Shown: positions 16,631-27,708, numbered from the stretch's first letter. The stretch is DNA of 64,000 nt from Armatimonadota bacterium (GCA_026003195.1 BPGU01000002.1:1116001-1180000), one strand, 5' to 3'. The notes: generated from the sequence alone by a model not told the origin. A program made the numbers and translations.

Positions 16631-16660
16631 AATATAGCCTTACAAAGGGCTTTTTGTCAA
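16631..16660 (-). promoter_or_regulatory. Promoter of the hrcA-grpE-glmM-coaX-R/M operon
   Basis: Minus strand TTGACA (16660-16655), an 18-bp spacer and TATATT (16636-16631), 24 bp before the hrcA ATG. This looks like a vegetative promoter. No inverted TTAGCACTC/GAGTGCTAA is present around it, so autorepression through CIRCE is not evident. Confidence 0.7.
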
Positions 16661-16722
16661 GTTGACTCGCCCCTATCGATGATGGCAAACGGAATAAAGG
16701 GCTGTAGATAATGCAGGAGAAT

Positions 16723-16753
16723 GCCCCCTCTCCCACAAGCGGGGAGAGGGGGC
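16723..16753 (-). terminator. G/C-rich hairpin after the PKD protein gene
   Basis: A 12-bp C-rich stem (16723-16734) pairs with 16741-16753, 15 bp after the PKD gene stop on the minus strand. It lacks a T-run, so it may be a dispersed-repeat hairpin like those at 10163-10314 and not a classical intrinsic terminator. Confidence 0.45.
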
Positions 16754-16767
16754 GGAGAGTGTTCGGT

Positions 16768-17961
16768 TTACTCGTTGACCGTGACTTTGGTGGTAGCCAC
16801 AAAGGGCTTCTTCAAGCCGTAGATGTCGGTGACGGTGAGGGTGACAATGTACTCGCCCGGCTTGCGGTAGCGAGTCGTCACGACCTTGCCCACCGCATCC
16901 TCCTGAATGCCGTCGCTGGCATCGAAGTCCCACGAATACTTCAGTGGGGTGATACCTGCGCTCGCGCGTGCCTCCAGCCGCACCAAATCGTTGGCGGCAA
17001 CGATTTGTTCCTCACCGGCATCACCGGTGATGGGGGTGGGGTCGGTAGCTACCCGTATCTCACCCAGGTAGAACACGCCATAGGCGTCGCCGAAAACGCG
17101 GAACTCCTTAATCTTTGCATCGGGAGATAATCCCTTAAAGGATCCCAGGGCGACACCAATGGGGAACCACCCTTCCTGGTCGGTCAGAGGCGGCTCGAAG
17201 GGGGCAACCGCCTCGTACTGCTTGCCATCGGTGGTCACCACCACCACACGCATTTGCTTCATTACGCGGGTGGTCATGGTCGGTGCAGTGTAGCCACCCC
17301 GACCACCATATCCATATCCGGGCATCCCCGGCATACCGGGTACGCCGCCCGTGACGCCTCCGGTACGTCGCCCGGTGCCTGTGCCCGGTGCTCCCGGCAC
17401 GCCTCCCATCCCGGGAGGTGCCCCCATCCCGCCGGGGCCCATGGGCGGGCCCGCCATGCCACCCAGCATACCGCCAGCTCTGCCCGCAGCCCGTCCTGCG
17501 CCTGTGGTTGCCGCACCGCCAAGCCTGCCTCCGCGTGCTCCGGCAAGTCCGCCCATTTCGGGTGCACCCATGCCGGGCGGTAGTCCCATACCTGCGCCCC
17601 TGCCATATCCGCCGGTGTACAAACTGCCCGTACCGCGCGGCAATCGAACCTGAAACACCAGGTATGCATTGGGGTCGGTGGCGAAATTGCCCAGGCTGAC
17701 AGGCTGTTGCAGGGCGATGCGCCCTCCCTGATAGAAGCTCTGGGTGACCACCTGCAGAGAGGTGCTGCCAATGTAAACCGCCTCACCCGACTCGCGGATG
17801 TCGCCGCTGCCCCATCCGCTTAACACCAGCCCCGTATCCGCTGGCTTATCTCCTTTGAAGATGATCAGCTCCTGTTGTGCCGATGCCGACAGGCACATCG
17901 CTGTAGCGAACGCCGCCAGCACCACCTGTACGCTTTTTCGCAACCCTCTTGATGTTCGCAC
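16768..17961 (-). CDS. Secreted protein with Gly/Met/Pro-rich linker and C-terminal PKD domain
   Basis: 397-residue exported protein. A signal peptide (VVLAAFATAMCLSASAQ) is followed by a beta-rich domain of about 90 residues, then about 110 residues of low complexity rich in Gly, Met, Pro and Ala (GMGAPPGMGG-like), a second beta-rich part, and a C-terminal PKD-type domain (LKYSWDFDASDG, GEYIVTLTVTD). PKD domains are surface modules for protein or sugar contacts. GTG start with GAGGTGA upstream. It lies 6 bp after ymdB. Function unknown; the linker resembles extracellular matrix-like spacers. Confidence 0.8.
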   Translation of the reverse strand: MRTSRGLRKSVQVVLAAFATAMCLSASAQQELIIFKGDKPADTGLVLSGWGSGDIRESGEAVYIGSTSLQVVTQSFYQGGRIALQQPVSLGNFATDPNAYLVFQVRLPRGTGSLYTGGYGRGAGMGLPPGMGAPEMGGLAGARGGRLGGAATTGAGRAAGRAGGMLGGMAGPPMGPGGMGAPPGMGGVPGAPGTGTGRRTGGVTGGVPGMPGMPGYGYGGRGGYTAPTMTTRVMKQMRVVVVTTDGKQYEAVAPFEPPLTDQEGWFPIGVALGSFKGLSPDAKIKEFRVFGDAYGVFYLGEIRVATDPTPITGDAGEEQIVAANDLVRLEARASAGITPLKYSWDFDASDGIQEDAVGKVVTTRYRKPGEYIVTLTVTDIYGLKKPFVATTKVTVNE

Positions 17962-17967
17962 TTCGGT

Positions 17968-18828
17968 TCACCTCGTTTGCGTAGAGTGCCCTGATTCGGG
18001 TGGTAGCCCTTGCTCAGCACGCAAGATGATGCCGTCTGAGTCAGGCAATGCTTGAAATCGCTGTATCTGGCAGGCACGACCGGTGTCGGCATTGGTCTCT
18101 ACAAACACGCCCTGCACTGCCGGGCGACCGCGTGCCGCCTCGAACTTCACCGGTAACTGCGAGCGGAACTTCTGTACCACCTGCTCCACCTGCATTCCTA
18201 TCACCGAGTCCAGCGCACCACACATGCCCGCGTCGGTAATATACGCCGTTCCCTGCGGCAGGATGCGAGCGTCGGCTGTCTGTACGTGTGTGTGCGTGCC
18301 GATGACCGCACTACATCGTCCGTCCACATACCAGCCAAACGCCTGCGCCTCCGAGGTGGCTTCCGCGTGGAAGTCCACCAGCACCAGCCGGGTGGCACGC
18401 AGTACCTCTTCCAGTATAGCATCTATCGCCCGAAAGGGGCAATCCACCAGGTCCATGAACACCCTTCCGCTGAGGTTGACCACCGCCAGCTGGTGTTCCC
18501 CTGCCGGGTAGATTGCCCATCCACGCCCCGGTGCGCCCGGCGGATAGTTGGCAGGGCGCAGAATACGTGGCTCGGCATCCAGATAGGTGTACACCGCCTT
18601 TTCCTTCCACGCATGATTGCCCGTGGTCAGCACGTCGATGCCGTATCCCAGCAGTTGCGTGGCAATTTCGGCGGTGATGCCGATGCCCCCGGCTGCGTTT
18701 TCCCCGTTAGCAATCACGATGTCGGGGGCAAACTCCTTTTTTAAAAAGGGCAGGCAATGCTGAACCGCGTGGCGCCCTGCTCTGCCCACGATGTCGCCCA
18801 GAAACAGTACACGCACCACGTCGCTCAT
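17968..18828 (-). CDS. ymdB: YmdB-family metallophosphoesterase (cyclic-nucleotide phosphodiesterase)
   Basis: 286-residue calcineurin-like phosphoesterase of the YmdB family, which hydrolyses 2',3'-cyclic (and some 3',5'-cyclic) nucleotides in Bacillus. Metal ligands are visible in [39 protein letters not shown] and [10 protein letters not shown]. Length matches the family. The start overlaps the rny stop by 4 bp (ATGA). The rny-ymdB pair is conserved in many bacteria, linking RNA turnover with removal of cyclic phosphates. Confidence 0.93.
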   Translation of the reverse strand: MSDVVRVLFLGDIVGRAGRHAVQHCLPFLKKEFAPDIVIANGENAAGGIGITAEIATQLLGYGIDVLTTGNHAWKEKAVYTYLDAEPRILRPANYPPGAPGRGWAIYPAGEHQLAVVNLSGRVFMDLVDCPFRAIDAILEEVLRATRLVLVDFHAEATSEAQAFGWYVDGRCSAVIGTHTHVQTADARILPQGTAYITDAGMCGALDSVIGMQVEQVVQKFRSQLPVKFEAARGRPAVQGVFVETNADTGRACQIQRFQALPDSDGIILRAEQGLPPESGHSTQTR

Positions 18829-20366
18829 CGCGCGTACTCCACGGCGCGCGTCTCGCGGATGACCGTCACCTTAATCTGTCCGGGATACTCCATCTCCTGC
18901 TCGATCTTGTTCGCGATTTCACGCGCCAAACGCATCGCCTCCAGGTCGTCTACTTGCTCGGGCTTGACGATGAGGCGCACCTCTCGTCCTGCCTGCACAG
19001 CGAACGCCTTCTCGACGCCGGGGAAGGAGTCGGCGATTTTTTCCAAACTCTGTACCCGCTTCACGTAGTTTTCCAGCATTTCACGCCGTGCGCCCGGTCG
19101 CGCTGCCGACAGCGAGTCCGCTATCGCCACAATGAGCGCTTCGATGCTGGCAGGTTCGACATCGAAGTGATGCGCACCCGCCGCGTTTGCCACCTCTTCC
19201 GGCTCACCGTACCGACGCAGGATTTCTATGGTCAGCAGTGCGTGTGGTCCTTCCTGCTCATGGTCTGCCACTTTGCCGATATCGTGCAACAGACCTGCCC
19301 GCTTTGCCAGTGAGACATTCACGCCCAGTTCACTGGCAAGCACGCCGCAGAGATGAGCCACCTCCACACTGTGCGCCAGCACGTTCTGCCCGTAGCTAGT
19401 GCGATAGCGCATCTTCCCCAGCATTTTGACGAGCTCCGGTGCCAATCCGGTTACACCTGTCTCCAGCACCGCGCGCTCACCTGCTTCCCAGATGCGCCGT
19501 TCCACCTCCTCGCGTGCCTTCTCGACGACCTCTTCGATGCGCGCCGGGTGGATTCGTCCGTCCGCGATGAGATTGGTCAGCGCGATACGCGCTACCTCCC
19601 GCCGAATAGGATCAAAGCACGAAAGCACTACCGCTTCCGGCGTGTCGTCGATAATCAGGTCCACGCCTGTCGCAATCTCGAAGGAGCGGATGTTGCGCCC
19701 CTCTCGCCCGATGATGCGCCCCTTCATCTCGTCGCTAGGTAAAGGCACCACCGAGACGGTCGTCTCGGTCACCTGGTCTACGGCACACCGTTGCATGGCG
19801 TCAATCAATATCTCACGAGCGCGCCGCTCCCCTTCACGACGGGCTTCCTCTTCGATCTCGCGAATCAGGTGAGCCGCCTCCTGACGAGCGGTCTCCTCGA
19901 TGCCGCGCAGGAATATCTGCTTCGCCTCTTCCGGGGTCAAGCCGGAGATACGCTGCAGCTCCCGTTGCTGCTGTTCTACCAGAGCCTCTGCTTCGCGGCG
20001 CAGGTTCTCTATCTCTGCTTCTCTGGCAACCAGCTGCCTCTCCCTCCGCTCTACACCCTCCAGGCGCCGGTCAAGGGTCTCTTCCTTATGAGCCAGTCTT
20101 CGCTCTATCCTCTGTATCTCCGCGCGTTTTTCGCGGTTCTCACGTTCCGCCTCGGCGCGGATGCGGTAGGCTTCTTCTTTCGCCTCCAGCACAGCTTCTT
20201 TTTTGATTGCGTCTATCTGCTTGAGTGTCTCCTCGCGCTCTTGCTGTAGTTGAGCAAGACGCGCCTGGACCTCGTTCTCCTTCGGTAGTATCAGCGTTCG
20301 CCATAGGATGAACGTGGCGGCGGCTGCCACCACCAAACCCGTGATGGTACCAATGAATATATCCAT
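18825..20366 (-). CDS. rny: Ribonuclease Y
   Basis: 513-residue membrane-anchored endoribonuclease that starts mRNA decay. One N-terminal membrane helix (residues about 5-22) is followed by a long coiled coil to about residue 200, a KH domain ([29 protein letters not shown]) and an HD domain with [17 protein letters not shown]. Length and order of domains are typical. GGAGG lies upstream of the ATG. Coupled to ymdB; recA lies upstream on the same strand. Confidence 0.96.
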   Translation of the reverse strand: MDIFIGTITGLVVAAAATFILWRTLILPKENEVQARLAQLQQEREETLKQIDAIKKEAVLEAKEEAYRIRAEAERENREKRAEIQRIERRLAHKEETLDRRLEGVERRERQLVAREAEIENLRREAEALVEQQQRELQRISGLTPEEAKQIFLRGIEETARQEAAHLIREIEEEARREGERRAREILIDAMQRCAVDQVTETTVSVVPLPSDEMKGRIIGREGRNIRSFEIATGVDLIIDDTPEAVVLSCFDPIRREVARIALTNLIADGRIHPARIEEVVEKAREEVERRIWEAGERAVLETGVTGLAPELVKMLGKMRYRTSYGQNVLAHSVEVAHLCGVLASELGVNVSLAKRAGLLHDIGKVADHEQEGPHALLTIEILRRYGEPEEVANAAGAHHFDVEPASIEALIVAIADSLSAARPGARREMLENYVKRVQSLEKIADSFPGVEKAFAVQAGREVRLIVKPEQVDDLEAMRLAREIANKIEQEMEYPGQIKVTVIRETRAVEYAR

Positions 20367-20457
20367 GACCTTCTCTCACCTCCAGGCTCGCGGAGGAGTC
20401 CAGAGGATGAGCGAAAGGCTTCGGAAAAGGTTACCCTGTTACCGTTATACAGGTTAA

Positions 20458-21501
20458 TTACTCGACAGCTTCTGCGATTTCCTCTAGGGGAGCTGCAGAG
20501 GCTGTGGGTACCGCTCCCCCCGAACGGATACGGGCTTCAATCTCATCGGCGATGTCGGGGTGTTCCTCCAGAAAAGTGCGAGCGTTTTCCCGCCCCTGCC
20601 CCAGACGGATGTCGCCGTAGGTGAACCAAGTGCCCGATTTGGTAATGATGCCGCTTTCCACACCCAGGTCCAGGATGCCACCCACGCGCGAAATGCCCTT
20701 GCCAAAGAGGATGTCGAACTCCGCTTGCTTGAAGGGAGGAGCCACTTTGTTCTTCACCACCTTCACGCGCGTGCGTGCACCGATGACCTCTGTGCCTTGC
20801 TTGATGGTGTCCACGCGGCGTACTTCCAAACGCACGCTTGCCCAGAACTTCAGCGCACGCCCACCGGGTGTGGTCTCGGGATTGCCGTAGGCAATGCCGA
20901 TTTTCTCACGCAGCTGGTTGATGAAAATCGCTACCGTACCCGTCTTGGACACTGAACCACCGATTTTACGCAGTGCCTGGCTCATCAATCGCGCCTGCAT
21001 CCCCACGTGCGCATCGCCCATATCGCCTTCGATCTCCGCACGGGGAACCAGTGCCGCCACTGAGTCGAGCACGACCACGTCAATCGCGCCGGTGCGAATC
21101 AGTGCGTCCATAATCTCCAGCGCCTCTTCGCCGGTGCCCGGTTGCGAGACGTACAGCTGGTCTATCTGCACGCCTATCGCGCGAGCATACTCGGGGTCCA
21201 GAGCGTGCTCGGCGTCCACGAAAGCACAAATCCCACCACGCTTCTGTGCCTCAGCGATAATCTGCAGGGCGAGGGTGGTTTTGCCCGAAGACTCCGTACC
21301 GTAGATTTCCACAATGCGTCCCCGCGGCACCCCACCAACGCCGATAGCCATATCCAGCGCGATGGAGCCTGTGGGAATGGCTTCAATTTGCATGCGGGCG
21401 GCATCGCCCAGCCGCATGACGGAGCCTTTGCCAAACTGCTTCTCTATCTGAGTCAGCGCCTGTTCCAGAACCTTTTGCTTCTGTGCGGTTTCCACGCGCA
21501 T
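20458..21501 (-). CDS. recA: Recombinase A
   Basis: 347-residue ATP-dependent strand-exchange protein. Walker A is GTESSGKTT; Walker B lies in [13 protein letters not shown]; the DNA-binding loops include [18 protein letters not shown] and [23 protein letters not shown]. No intein. ATG start with AAAGGAG 5 bp upstream. Own promoter 35 bp upstream. No clear LexA box was found, so SOS control by a known motif is not supported. Confidence 0.97.
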   Translation of the reverse strand: MRVETAQKQKVLEQALTQIEKQFGKGSVMRLGDAARMQIEAIPTGSIALDMAIGVGGVPRGRIVEIYGTESSGKTTLALQIIAEAQKRGGICAFVDAEHALDPEYARAIGVQIDQLYVSQPGTGEEALEIMDALIRTGAIDVVVLDSVAALVPRAEIEGDMGDAHVGMQARLMSQALRKIGGSVSKTGTVAIFINQLREKIGIAYGNPETTPGGRALKFWASVRLEVRRVDTIKQGTEVIGARTRVKVVKNKVAPPFKQAEFDILFGKGISRVGGILDLGVESGIITKSGTWFTYGDIRLGQGRENARTFLEEHPDIADEIEARIRSGGAVPTASAAPLEEIAEAVE

Positions 21502-21535
21502 TCGCTCCTTTACCAGAAGATTGTATACCTAAAGG

Positions 21536-21564
21536 ATTATAGCATATTGCACAAGCCCTGTAAA
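21536..21564 (-). promoter_or_regulatory. recA promoter
   Basis: Minus strand TTTACA (21564-21559), 17-bp spacer, TATAAT (21541-21536). The leader to the recA ATG is about 28 nt and carries AAAGGAG. Confidence 0.75.
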
Positions 21565-21660
21565 GGTGCGGTGGGATTTCTTTTTTCGACGGGGGATGAG
21601 GTTTTCCTCTTTGGAAGTAGGCGCACCCTGAAGGCAACACTCCGTGCGAGCCGAGTCTGT

Positions 21661-21744
21661 GTCCTTGCGAGGGGGGCTCTCCCCCAAAGCAACTCTCCTC
21701 CCTGCAGGAAGAGATTGCTCCGCCGCTGCGCGGCTCGCAAGGAC
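21661..21744. repeat. 84-bp palindromic repeat with 11-bp terminal inverted repeats
   Basis: GTCCTTGCGAG at 21661-21671 and its exact reverse complement at 21734-21744 bound an 84-bp element. Inside are smaller hairpins (GGGGG/CCCCC at the left and a near-palindrome around CCTGCAGG). The right half (about 21713-21744) recurs with changes at 33552-33584. There is no ORF. It is a REP/MITE-type non-coding repeat sitting between the PEP-CTERM gene stop and recA. Confidence 0.75.
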
Positions 21745-21794
21745 GCTCTGTTTCGGCTTTCGGGAGGCTCGTCTCCCGCAAGTTCACAGGTCAC

Positions 21795-22994
21795 TTACAC
21801 TTTGCGTCGGCGCAGGAGCAACCCGGCAACACCGGCTCCGAGAATCGCCAGAGATGCCGGCTCGGGCACTGCCAGATAGATATCCAGGCGGTCTATGGTG
21901 CCTGCAGGAGATGCCGGTGTGTGTCCGCTGACCACAAACAACAACAGCTTGCCGTCCTGCGTTTGATAGGGGAATGCGTTGATGAAGTTGTGCTTGTACT
22001 CGCCGAGGTCTACACCGTCTTCGGTGACGCCCGACCCGTCGATTTGCAGTACTTCCGTACCATCCAGTGTGGTCAGGAACAACCTGTTGGTCTCGGTGGT
22101 CACGGTAGCAGGGCGGCGGTTAAACGCCAGCATGTCGCCCAGTGTGGGAAACACCTGCGAGGCGGGAATATAGCTCACCGTCGCTTCCTGCAAGTTTCCT
22201 TCGTCCACAGAGACAATGGTGGAAAGGGCACTGTAGCTATCCACACCTGTGCGCTCGGCTTTGAAGATGCCATCGTTCGCGTCGTTGGAGGCACGATGGA
22301 TGTACACATCCCCGTTGGGCGCGAAGGCAATGTCACGCAGGAAGGTCGGCGCCACTGCATTGGAGCTGCCCAGCAGTGCTCCGGTTTCCAGGGAAAACCG
22401 CTTGATGGGCTGGGGGGCAGTGGTGTTGAGTGCAGCTAGAGCCAGGCTGGGTCCCGAACCATCATAGCCGGGGTCTATCTCGATAGTATCATAGCGAGCC
22501 ACACCCGCCTCGGTCAACGAGAGAATGCCATCCCCTGCCCAATTGGTCACCAGCGTACCATCCAGGGTGAACTTACGGATGGCGCTATCGGGGCTGCTTC
22601 CCTGGCCGAGCCCGGTTCCCAGATAGAGGAAACCGTTGTGGTACAGCAAACGGGTATCTCTGCCGCCACCCGCTGCCGAGACCGCGATGATTCGGCTGAC
22701 CCCTGGCGTGGCGGAGTTCACCGTGCCGCTGGGCAGGCTCAGTACGTTTTCAATACGCACAACACCTACCGTACCCAGACCGGACTGCGAGCGAAAGCCA
22801 GCCAGATAGGCGTTCGCTCCGTCAAACGTCACATCGATCGCCGCGTCACCTGCTCCGCTGGCAGAGCCATCGAACAGAGCGGACACATTAAAAGCCTTGA
22901 GGTGTTTGAACACCGGCTGTGCTTGCACAGAGGAGAACAGCAGACCTGCTGCGAGAACAAGCACAGCGAGTCGGCAAAGTGCTGAGCGGAACAT
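21795..22994 (-). CDS. PEP-CTERM surface protein
   Basis: 399-residue secreted protein. The ATG at 22994 has AAAGGAGG upstream and begins a signal peptide (CRLAVLVLAAGLLFSSVQAQ). The body looks like a beta-propeller-type repeat of WAGDG-, NGDVYIHR- and DGTEVLQI-like segments. The C-terminus has the sorting signal VPEPASL, a hydrophobic helix and RRRKV, which a PEP-CTERM/exosortase system would process. No exosortase is in the window. A minus-strand TATAAT lies at 23048-23043. Confidence 0.88.
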   Translation of the reverse strand: MFRSALCRLAVLVLAAGLLFSSVQAQPVFKHLKAFNVSALFDGSASGAGDAAIDVTFDGANAYLAGFRSQSGLGTVGVVRIENVLSLPSGTVNSATPGVSRIIAVSAAGGGRDTRLLYHNGFLYLGTGLGQGSSPDSAIRKFTLDGTLVTNWAGDGILSLTEAGVARYDTIEIDPGYDGSGPSLALAALNTTAPQPIKRFSLETGALLGSSNAVAPTFLRDIAFAPNGDVYIHRASNDANDGIFKAERTGVDSYSALSTIVSVDEGNLQEATVSYIPASQVFPTLGDMLAFNRRPATVTTETNRLFLTTLDGTEVLQIDGSGVTEDGVDLGEYKHNFINAFPYQTQDGKLLLFVVSGHTPASPAGTIDRLDIYLAVPEPASLAILGAGVAGLLLRRRKV

Positions 22995-23042
22995 TTCCAG
23001 CCTCCTTTCCTCATGGTTTGTTATATAACGCCGGCGGATATT

Positions 23043-23048
23043 ATTATA
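23043..23048 (-). promoter_or_regulatory. -10 box upstream of the PEP-CTERM gene
   Basis: TATAAT on the minus strand, 48 bp before the ATG of the PEP-CTERM gene. No convincing -35 at 16-18 bp. Confidence 0.45.
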
Positions 23049-23130
23049 GAGGTTATGGTAAAGTAATGCTCCTCGTACTTTTACCGGTTTTTGTGGTGCC
23101 CGAATGGACATTATCCTGGCACTCGTAGCT

Positions 23131-23703
23131 TTAGCTCGTGCTCAGCGGGAACTCCCGCACCGGGGTATACACCGAGCCGTCGGGATGCAGCACACTCTGC
23201 ATCAGCACAAAAGAGTGTACCTCTACCCCTCCCAGCGGCTCGTCGGGCAGAGCTTCGAGGAGCCTCTGAACCACCTGTGCCGGCGGTGGCTCCTTGATCC
23301 GCGCCAGGGTGATATGCGAGCGGAAAGGTTTGTCTTCTGGGACAAAGCCGCGCTGGCGCAGGTCCTGTTCCAGGTGATGTGCCAGATGGTAGAGGGGTTC
23401 CACAGGTTCCTCGACGCCTACCCACAGCACCCTGGCGCGGCGCATGTCGGGGAATACTCCAGCGCCCCGTACCACAAAACGGAAAACGGAATGCCGCTCG
23501 GCGACAGATTGTCCTGCCTCTATCGCCTGTCGCAAGCCCTTCTCGTCCTGTTCACCGAGGAAGCGCAGAGTCAGGTGCAGGTTTTCTGTCTTCACCCATG
23601 AGATGCGCTGTCCCGCCAGCGCACGCTTCATCGCTTCCTGCACCAGCGCAACACGCTGTCTGGTGTGGTCGTCCAGTAATACGGCGAAGAACAGGCGCAT
23701 CAT
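23131..23703 (-). CDS. thpR: RNA 2',3'-cyclic phosphodiesterase
   Basis: 190-residue 2H phosphoesterase (LigT/ThpR, often called 2'-5' RNA ligase). The two catalytic motifs are HLTL in ENLHLTLRFLGE and HITL in FRSHITLARI. It hydrolyses 2',3'-cyclic phosphates on RNA. The start ATG overlaps the cinA stop by 4 bp (ATGA), and cinA-thpR adjacency is common. The longer upstream frame is cinA in another register and is not used. Confidence 0.93.
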   Translation of the reverse strand: MMRLFFAVLLDDHTRQRVALVQEAMKRALAGQRISWVKTENLHLTLRFLGEQDEKGLRQAIEAGQSVAERHSVFRFVVRGAGVFPDMRRARVLWVGVEEPVEPLYHLAHHLEQDLRQRGFVPEDKPFRSHITLARIKEPPPAQVVQRLLEALPDEPLGGVEVHSFVLMQSVLHPDGSVYTPVREFPLSTS

Positions 23704-24935
23704 AACAGCTCCTCTCGCAGCATCACCAGAGCCGCCTGGGACGCGCGCCACTTCACTTCGCTGCGCCTGCCGATGAACCGGTGCTCCGCCACGCGCGTTC
23801 CCTTCTCTGAAGCAACGGCGATATACACCAGTCCTACCGGTTTTTCCGGTGTGCCGCCAGTCGGACCGGCGATGCCCGTTGTGCCGATGCCAAAGTGTGC
23901 ACCGGTGAGGCGACGGATGCCTTCCGCCATCGCCCGGGCGGTGGGTTCGCTGACTGCGCCGTGCTGCTGTAGGGTCTCTTCTGGCACGCCCAGCAACTGT
24001 GTCTTCAGGGCGTTACTGTAGGCGACTACTCCCCCTATCAGGGCTTTGGAGCTGCCGGGCACTTCTGTCAGCCGATGTCCAATCAGCCCGCCGGTGCAGG
24101 ACTCGGCAACTGCCACAGTGGCTTCCTTTGCCCACAGCAACTCCATCACCGCCTGTTCCAGGGTCTGGTCGTCCACCCCATACACCGCACTTCCCAATCG
24201 CTCGCGGATTTGAGCCTCTCTCTCAGCAATCATCGCTTGAGCTTGTTCAGGGGAGGGTGCACTGGCGGTGATGCGCAGATGAACCTCACCTGTTTTCGCA
24301 TAGGGCGCTACAGTGGGATTGGAATCCTCCATCAGATCTTTGATACGGTCTTCCACCAGCGATTCACCCATGCCACACACGCGCAGGATGCGTGACAGGA
24401 TGACCCCCGGCTCACCCCCTGCCCTCTCGCGCAAGTAAGGCAGCACGTGATTCTGAAACATGGGGATCAGTTCCGCAGGAGGACCGGGCAGGGCAATAAT
24501 GGCTTTTCCGTCTTTTTCGGCGACCAGACCGGGCGCGGTGCCGTTGGGGTTGGGCAGCGGGCGAGCACATGCCGGGCGATACGCCTGCCGGAGGATGCTG
24601 TTGACCATCGGGTAGCGACGCTGCTGGAACTTCTGCTGCAGCTCCTGCTGGAGATCATGGTCCAGGATAAGCGGCTCATCCAGCGCAGCAGCGATGCCTT
24701 CGCGCGTCAGGTCATCCATGGTGGGTCCTAAACCGCCAATGGTGATGACCACATCTGCTCGTGAAAGCGCGAGCTGGAGCGTTTGCGTGAGCCGTTCCAG
24801 ATTGTCTCCAACCGTCTGCCGATACAGCACTCTATAACCGACAGAGGGTAGCGCCGCGCTGATAAAGGCAGCGTTGCTATCCACAATCTGCCCCATCAGC
24901 AGCTCTGTACCTACTGAGACGATCTCTGCGATCAT
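23700..24935 (-). CDS. cinA: CinA: competence/damage-inducible protein, NMN deamidase
   Basis: 411-residue two-domain protein. The N-terminal MoCF-like domain ([35 protein letters not shown]) has ADP-ribose/COG1058-type pyrophosphatase features; the C-terminal domain has the PncC nicotinamide mononucleotide deamidase signature [15 protein letters not shown] with the catalytic Ser. It recycles pyridine nucleotides. The start overlaps the acnA stop by 4 bp, and thpR overlaps its end, so the three are one translationally coupled unit. Confidence 0.95.
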   Translation of the reverse strand: MIAEIVSVGTELLMGQIVDSNAAFISAALPSVGYRVLYRQTVGDNLERLTQTLQLALSRADVVITIGGLGPTMDDLTREGIAAALDEPLILDHDLQQELQQKFQQRRYPMVNSILRQAYRPACARPLPNPNGTAPGLVAEKDGKAIIALPGPPAELIPMFQNHVLPYLRERAGGEPGVILSRILRVCGMGESLVEDRIKDLMEDSNPTVAPYAKTGEVHLRITASAPSPEQAQAMIAEREAQIRERLGSAVYGVDDQTLEQAVMELLWAKEATVAVAESCTGGLIGHRLTEVPGSSKALIGGVVAYSNALKTQLLGVPEETLQQHGAVSEPTARAMAEGIRRLTGAHFGIGTTGIAGPTGGTPEKPVGLVYIAVASEKGTRVAEHRFIGRRSEVKWRASQAALVMLREELL

Positions 24936-27631
24936 GATCTTTCACCTTTTGCTATCTGGCGTAGCACCATCGGCAGAATGCCTCCGTGCTTATAGTACTC
25001 CACCTCCACTGGCGTGTCAATGCGTGCGATGGCGTGGAAGCGTTTCTCATTGCCTGTCTCATCGCGGACGACAACAGTGACCTCGCAACGCGGCTGCAGG
25101 TTCTGAAGACCCAGCACCGTATATCTCTCACGACCTGTCAGCCCCAGCGTCTCGCGATTCTCGCCCGGCAGGAACTGCAGAGGCAAGACGCCCATCCCCA
25201 CCAGATTGCTGCGGTGAATGCGCTCGAAGCTCTCCGCCAGCACCGCCTTGACCCCCAGCAGAATCGTACCCTTCGCTGCCCAGTCGCGCGAGGAGCCAGA
25301 TCCATACTCCTTGCCTGCGATCACTATCAGCGGGATGCCTGCCTGCTTGTAGCGCATCGCCGCTTCGTAGATGGGCAGAGTCTCCCCCGAGGGGAAGTGG
25401 ATGGTAATGCCTCCCTCTGTGCCGGGTAGCAAAAGGTTCTTAATGCGGATGTTGGCAAAGGTACCACGCATCATCACCTCGTGGTTGCCGCGCCGCGAGC
25501 CGTAGGAATTGAACTCCTGAGGCTGTACACCGCGTGCTATCAGGTATTGCCCTGCCGGACTGCTCACCGCGATAGAACCAGCGGGAGAGATATGGTCGGT
25601 GGTAATGGAGTCACCGAACACTGCCAGCACGTAAGCATCGTGAATATCGCTGAGCGGCGCGGGCTCAGAGGACAGATTCACGAAGTAGGGTGGCTCCTGG
25701 ATGTAGGTGGAGCTGGGGTTCCAGCTGTACAGCTCGCCCTCAGGTACGGGCAGCTCCTGCCAGAACTTGTCGCCCGCAAACACCCGCGCATACTGCCTGC
25801 GAAACATCTCCGCATCCAGCGATTGCTGAATCTGCTGCCGAATCTCTTCCTGCGAGGGCCAGATGTCCCGCAGGTAGACGGGTTGCCCCTCCTTGTCCAT
25901 GCCCAGTGGTTCATGGTACAGATCGATATGCACCGTGCCTGCCAGCGCGTACGCAACCACCAGCATGGGCGAAGCCAGATAGTTGGCACGCACCACGGGG
26001 TTGATGCGCCCCTCGAAGTTGCGGTTGCCACTGAGCACGGCAGCCACCACCAAGTTGCCTTCTTTGACCGCTGTCGCAATGGGCTCAGGTACGGGACCGC
26101 TATTGCCGATGCATGTGGTGCATCCATAGCCCACCACATGGAACCGCAGCTGCTCCAGGTAGGGTATCAGCCCAGACGCTTGCAGGTAGTCGGTGACCAC
26201 ACGCGAGCCGGGTGCCAGGCTGGTCTTTACCCAGGGCTTCACCTGCAGTCCTTTCTCCACCGCTTTTTTCGCCAGCAAGCCTGCACCAATCATCACTGAG
26301 GGGTTACTGGTGTTGGTGCAGCTGGTGATGGCGGCAATCACCACATCGCCGTGCGTGAGGCTATAGTCCGCCCCTTCTACCGGCGCGCGTCTTTCCACCT
26401 GTGCTTCGCTCAGTTCGAAGCCACGCTCCTTGACAGGTGCTCGCAGACTGATAGCAAAAGACTTCTTCACCTCGCGCAGAGGCACCCGGTCGTGGGGGCG
26501 CTTGGGACCGGCAAGACTGGGTTCTACGCTACTCAGGTCCAGCTCCAGCACGTCGCTAAAGAGAGGCTCGGGAGCATCGTCGGTACGGAACAGCAGGTTC
26601 TCCTTGCAATATCGCTCCGCCAGTTCCACCACCTCATCCGGTCTACCGGTCTGACGCAGGTAGGTGATGGTCTCGGCATCCACCGGGAAAAAGCCCATTG
26701 TTGCGCCGTATTCCGGCGCCATATTCGCCAGGGTAGCGCGGTCGGGCAGACTGAGACGGCTGACACCATCGCCGGTGAATTCTACAAACTTCCCCACGAC
26801 CCCTTTCTGGCGTAGCATCTGCGTGACGGTCAACACCAGGTCTGTAGCAGTGGCTCCTTCAGGAAGTTCACCCGTTAACCGGAAGCCCACCACTTCTGGC
26901 GTCAGCATATAGTAGGGCTGTCCCAGCATCACCGCCTCTGCTTCAATGCCTCCTACACCCCAGCCCAGCACGCCCAGACCGTTGATCATGGTGGTGTGGC
27001 TATCGGTTCCTACCAGCGTGTCAGGATAGGCGGTGAGTGTACCATGGTGCTCGCGCAGATGCACCAGCGGCGAGAGGTACTCCAGATTGACCTGATGCAC
27101 GATACCCATGCCCGGCGGTACGATGCGGAAGTTGCTGAAAGCCGATTGCGCCCAGCGCAAAAAGACATAACGCTCCGCGTTGCGCCGATACTCTATCTCC
27201 ACGTTTTTCTCCACAGCGTCTGGCGTGCCAAACACATCCACCTGCACCGAGTGGTCAATCACCAGGTCCACCGGCACGATGGGGTTAATCTTCATCGGGT
27301 CACCCCCCAGACGCTGCATGGCGGAGCGCATCGCCGCCAGGTCTACCACGGCGGGTACACCGGTGAAATCCTGCATCACCACGCGAGCGGGCATGAAAGC
27401 GATTTCGCGTGCCTCACCGCCGCCAGACCATCGCGCCAGGGCAAGGATGTCTTCTGCAGTGATGATTTCGCCATCCTCATGACGCAACAGGTTCTCCAGC
27501 AGCACGCGAATGGAGTAGGGAAGTCGGTCCAGACCGACGATGCCCTCTCGCTGCAAAGCAGCTAAACGGTAAAAGGTGACCTCACCGGCAGAAGTGTGAA
27601 GCCGATCTTTGGATGAAAAGGTATTTTTCAT
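24932..27631 (-). CDS. acnA: Aconitate hydratase A
   Basis: 899-residue monomeric aconitase isomerising citrate to isocitrate in the TCA cycle. The 4Fe-4S ligands are Cys in [11 protein letters not shown] and the pair in [11 protein letters not shown]. Other landmarks are [21 protein letters not shown] and, in the swivel domain, [13 protein letters not shown]. The ATG at 27631 has GGGGAG upstream and starts the usual KNTFSSKD; a longer in-frame start exists but lacks a site. The operon continues with cinA and thpR. It is divergent from the epimerase gene. Confidence 0.96.
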   Translation of the reverse strand: MKNTFSSKDRLHTSAGEVTFYRLAALQREGIVGLDRLPYSIRVLLENLLRHEDGEIITAEDILALARWSGGGEAREIAFMPARVVMQDFTGVPAVVDLAAMRSAMQRLGGDPMKINPIVPVDLVIDHSVQVDVFGTPDAVEKNVEIEYRRNAERYVFLRWAQSAFSNFRIVPPGMGIVHQVNLEYLSPLVHLREHHGTLTAYPDTLVGTDSHTTMINGLGVLGWGVGGIEAEAVMLGQPYYMLTPEVVGFRLTGELPEGATATDLVLTVTQMLRQKGVVGKFVEFTGDGVSRLSLPDRATLANMAPEYGATMGFFPVDAETITYLRQTGRPDEVVELAERYCKENLLFRTDDAPEPLFSDVLELDLSSVEPSLAGPKRPHDRVPLREVKKSFAISLRAPVKERGFELSEAQVERRAPVEGADYSLTHGDVVIAAITSCTNTSNPSVMIGAGLLAKKAVEKGLQVKPWVKTSLAPGSRVVTDYLQASGLIPYLEQLRFHVVGYGCTTCIGNSGPVPEPIATAVKEGNLVVAAVLSGNRNFEGRINPVVRANYLASPMLVVAYALAGTVHIDLYHEPLGMDKEGQPVYLRDIWPSQEEIRQQIQQSLDAEMFRRQYARVFAGDKFWQELPVPEGELYSWNPSSTYIQEPPYFVNLSSEPAPLSDIHDAYVLAVFGDSITTDHISPAGSIAVSSPAGQYLIARGVQPQEFNSYGSRRGNHEVMMRGTFANIRIKNLLLPGTEGGITIHFPSGETLPIYEAAMRYKQAGIPLIVIAGKEYGSGSSRDWAAKGTILLGVKAVLAESFERIHRSNLVGMGVLPLQFLPGENRETLGLTGRERYTVLGLQNLQPRCEVTVVVRDETGNEKRFHAIARIDTPVEVEYYKHGGILPMVLRQIAKGERS

Positions 27632-27702
27632 GTGTCGCTCCCCTCGGTCCAGGCTTTCTGTCATATTTTACCAGAACCCTGTATCCCGTCTCCAGATAGT
27701 GC

Positions 27703-27708
27703 TATAAT
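27703..27708 (+). promoter_or_regulatory. -10 box of the epimerase gene
   Basis: TATAAT, 38 bp before the ATG at 27746, with GGAGG between. The -35 region is poor. Confidence 0.45.

Noticed and set aside
16608-16802. Longer N-terminus of HrcA
   Set aside because: The extra codons cross the promoter (TTGACA-18-TATATT), and the ATG at 16607 has a good ribosome-binding site.
21502-21580. LexA/SOS box before recA
   Set aside because: No GAAC-N4-GTTC or similar palindrome was found near the promoter.
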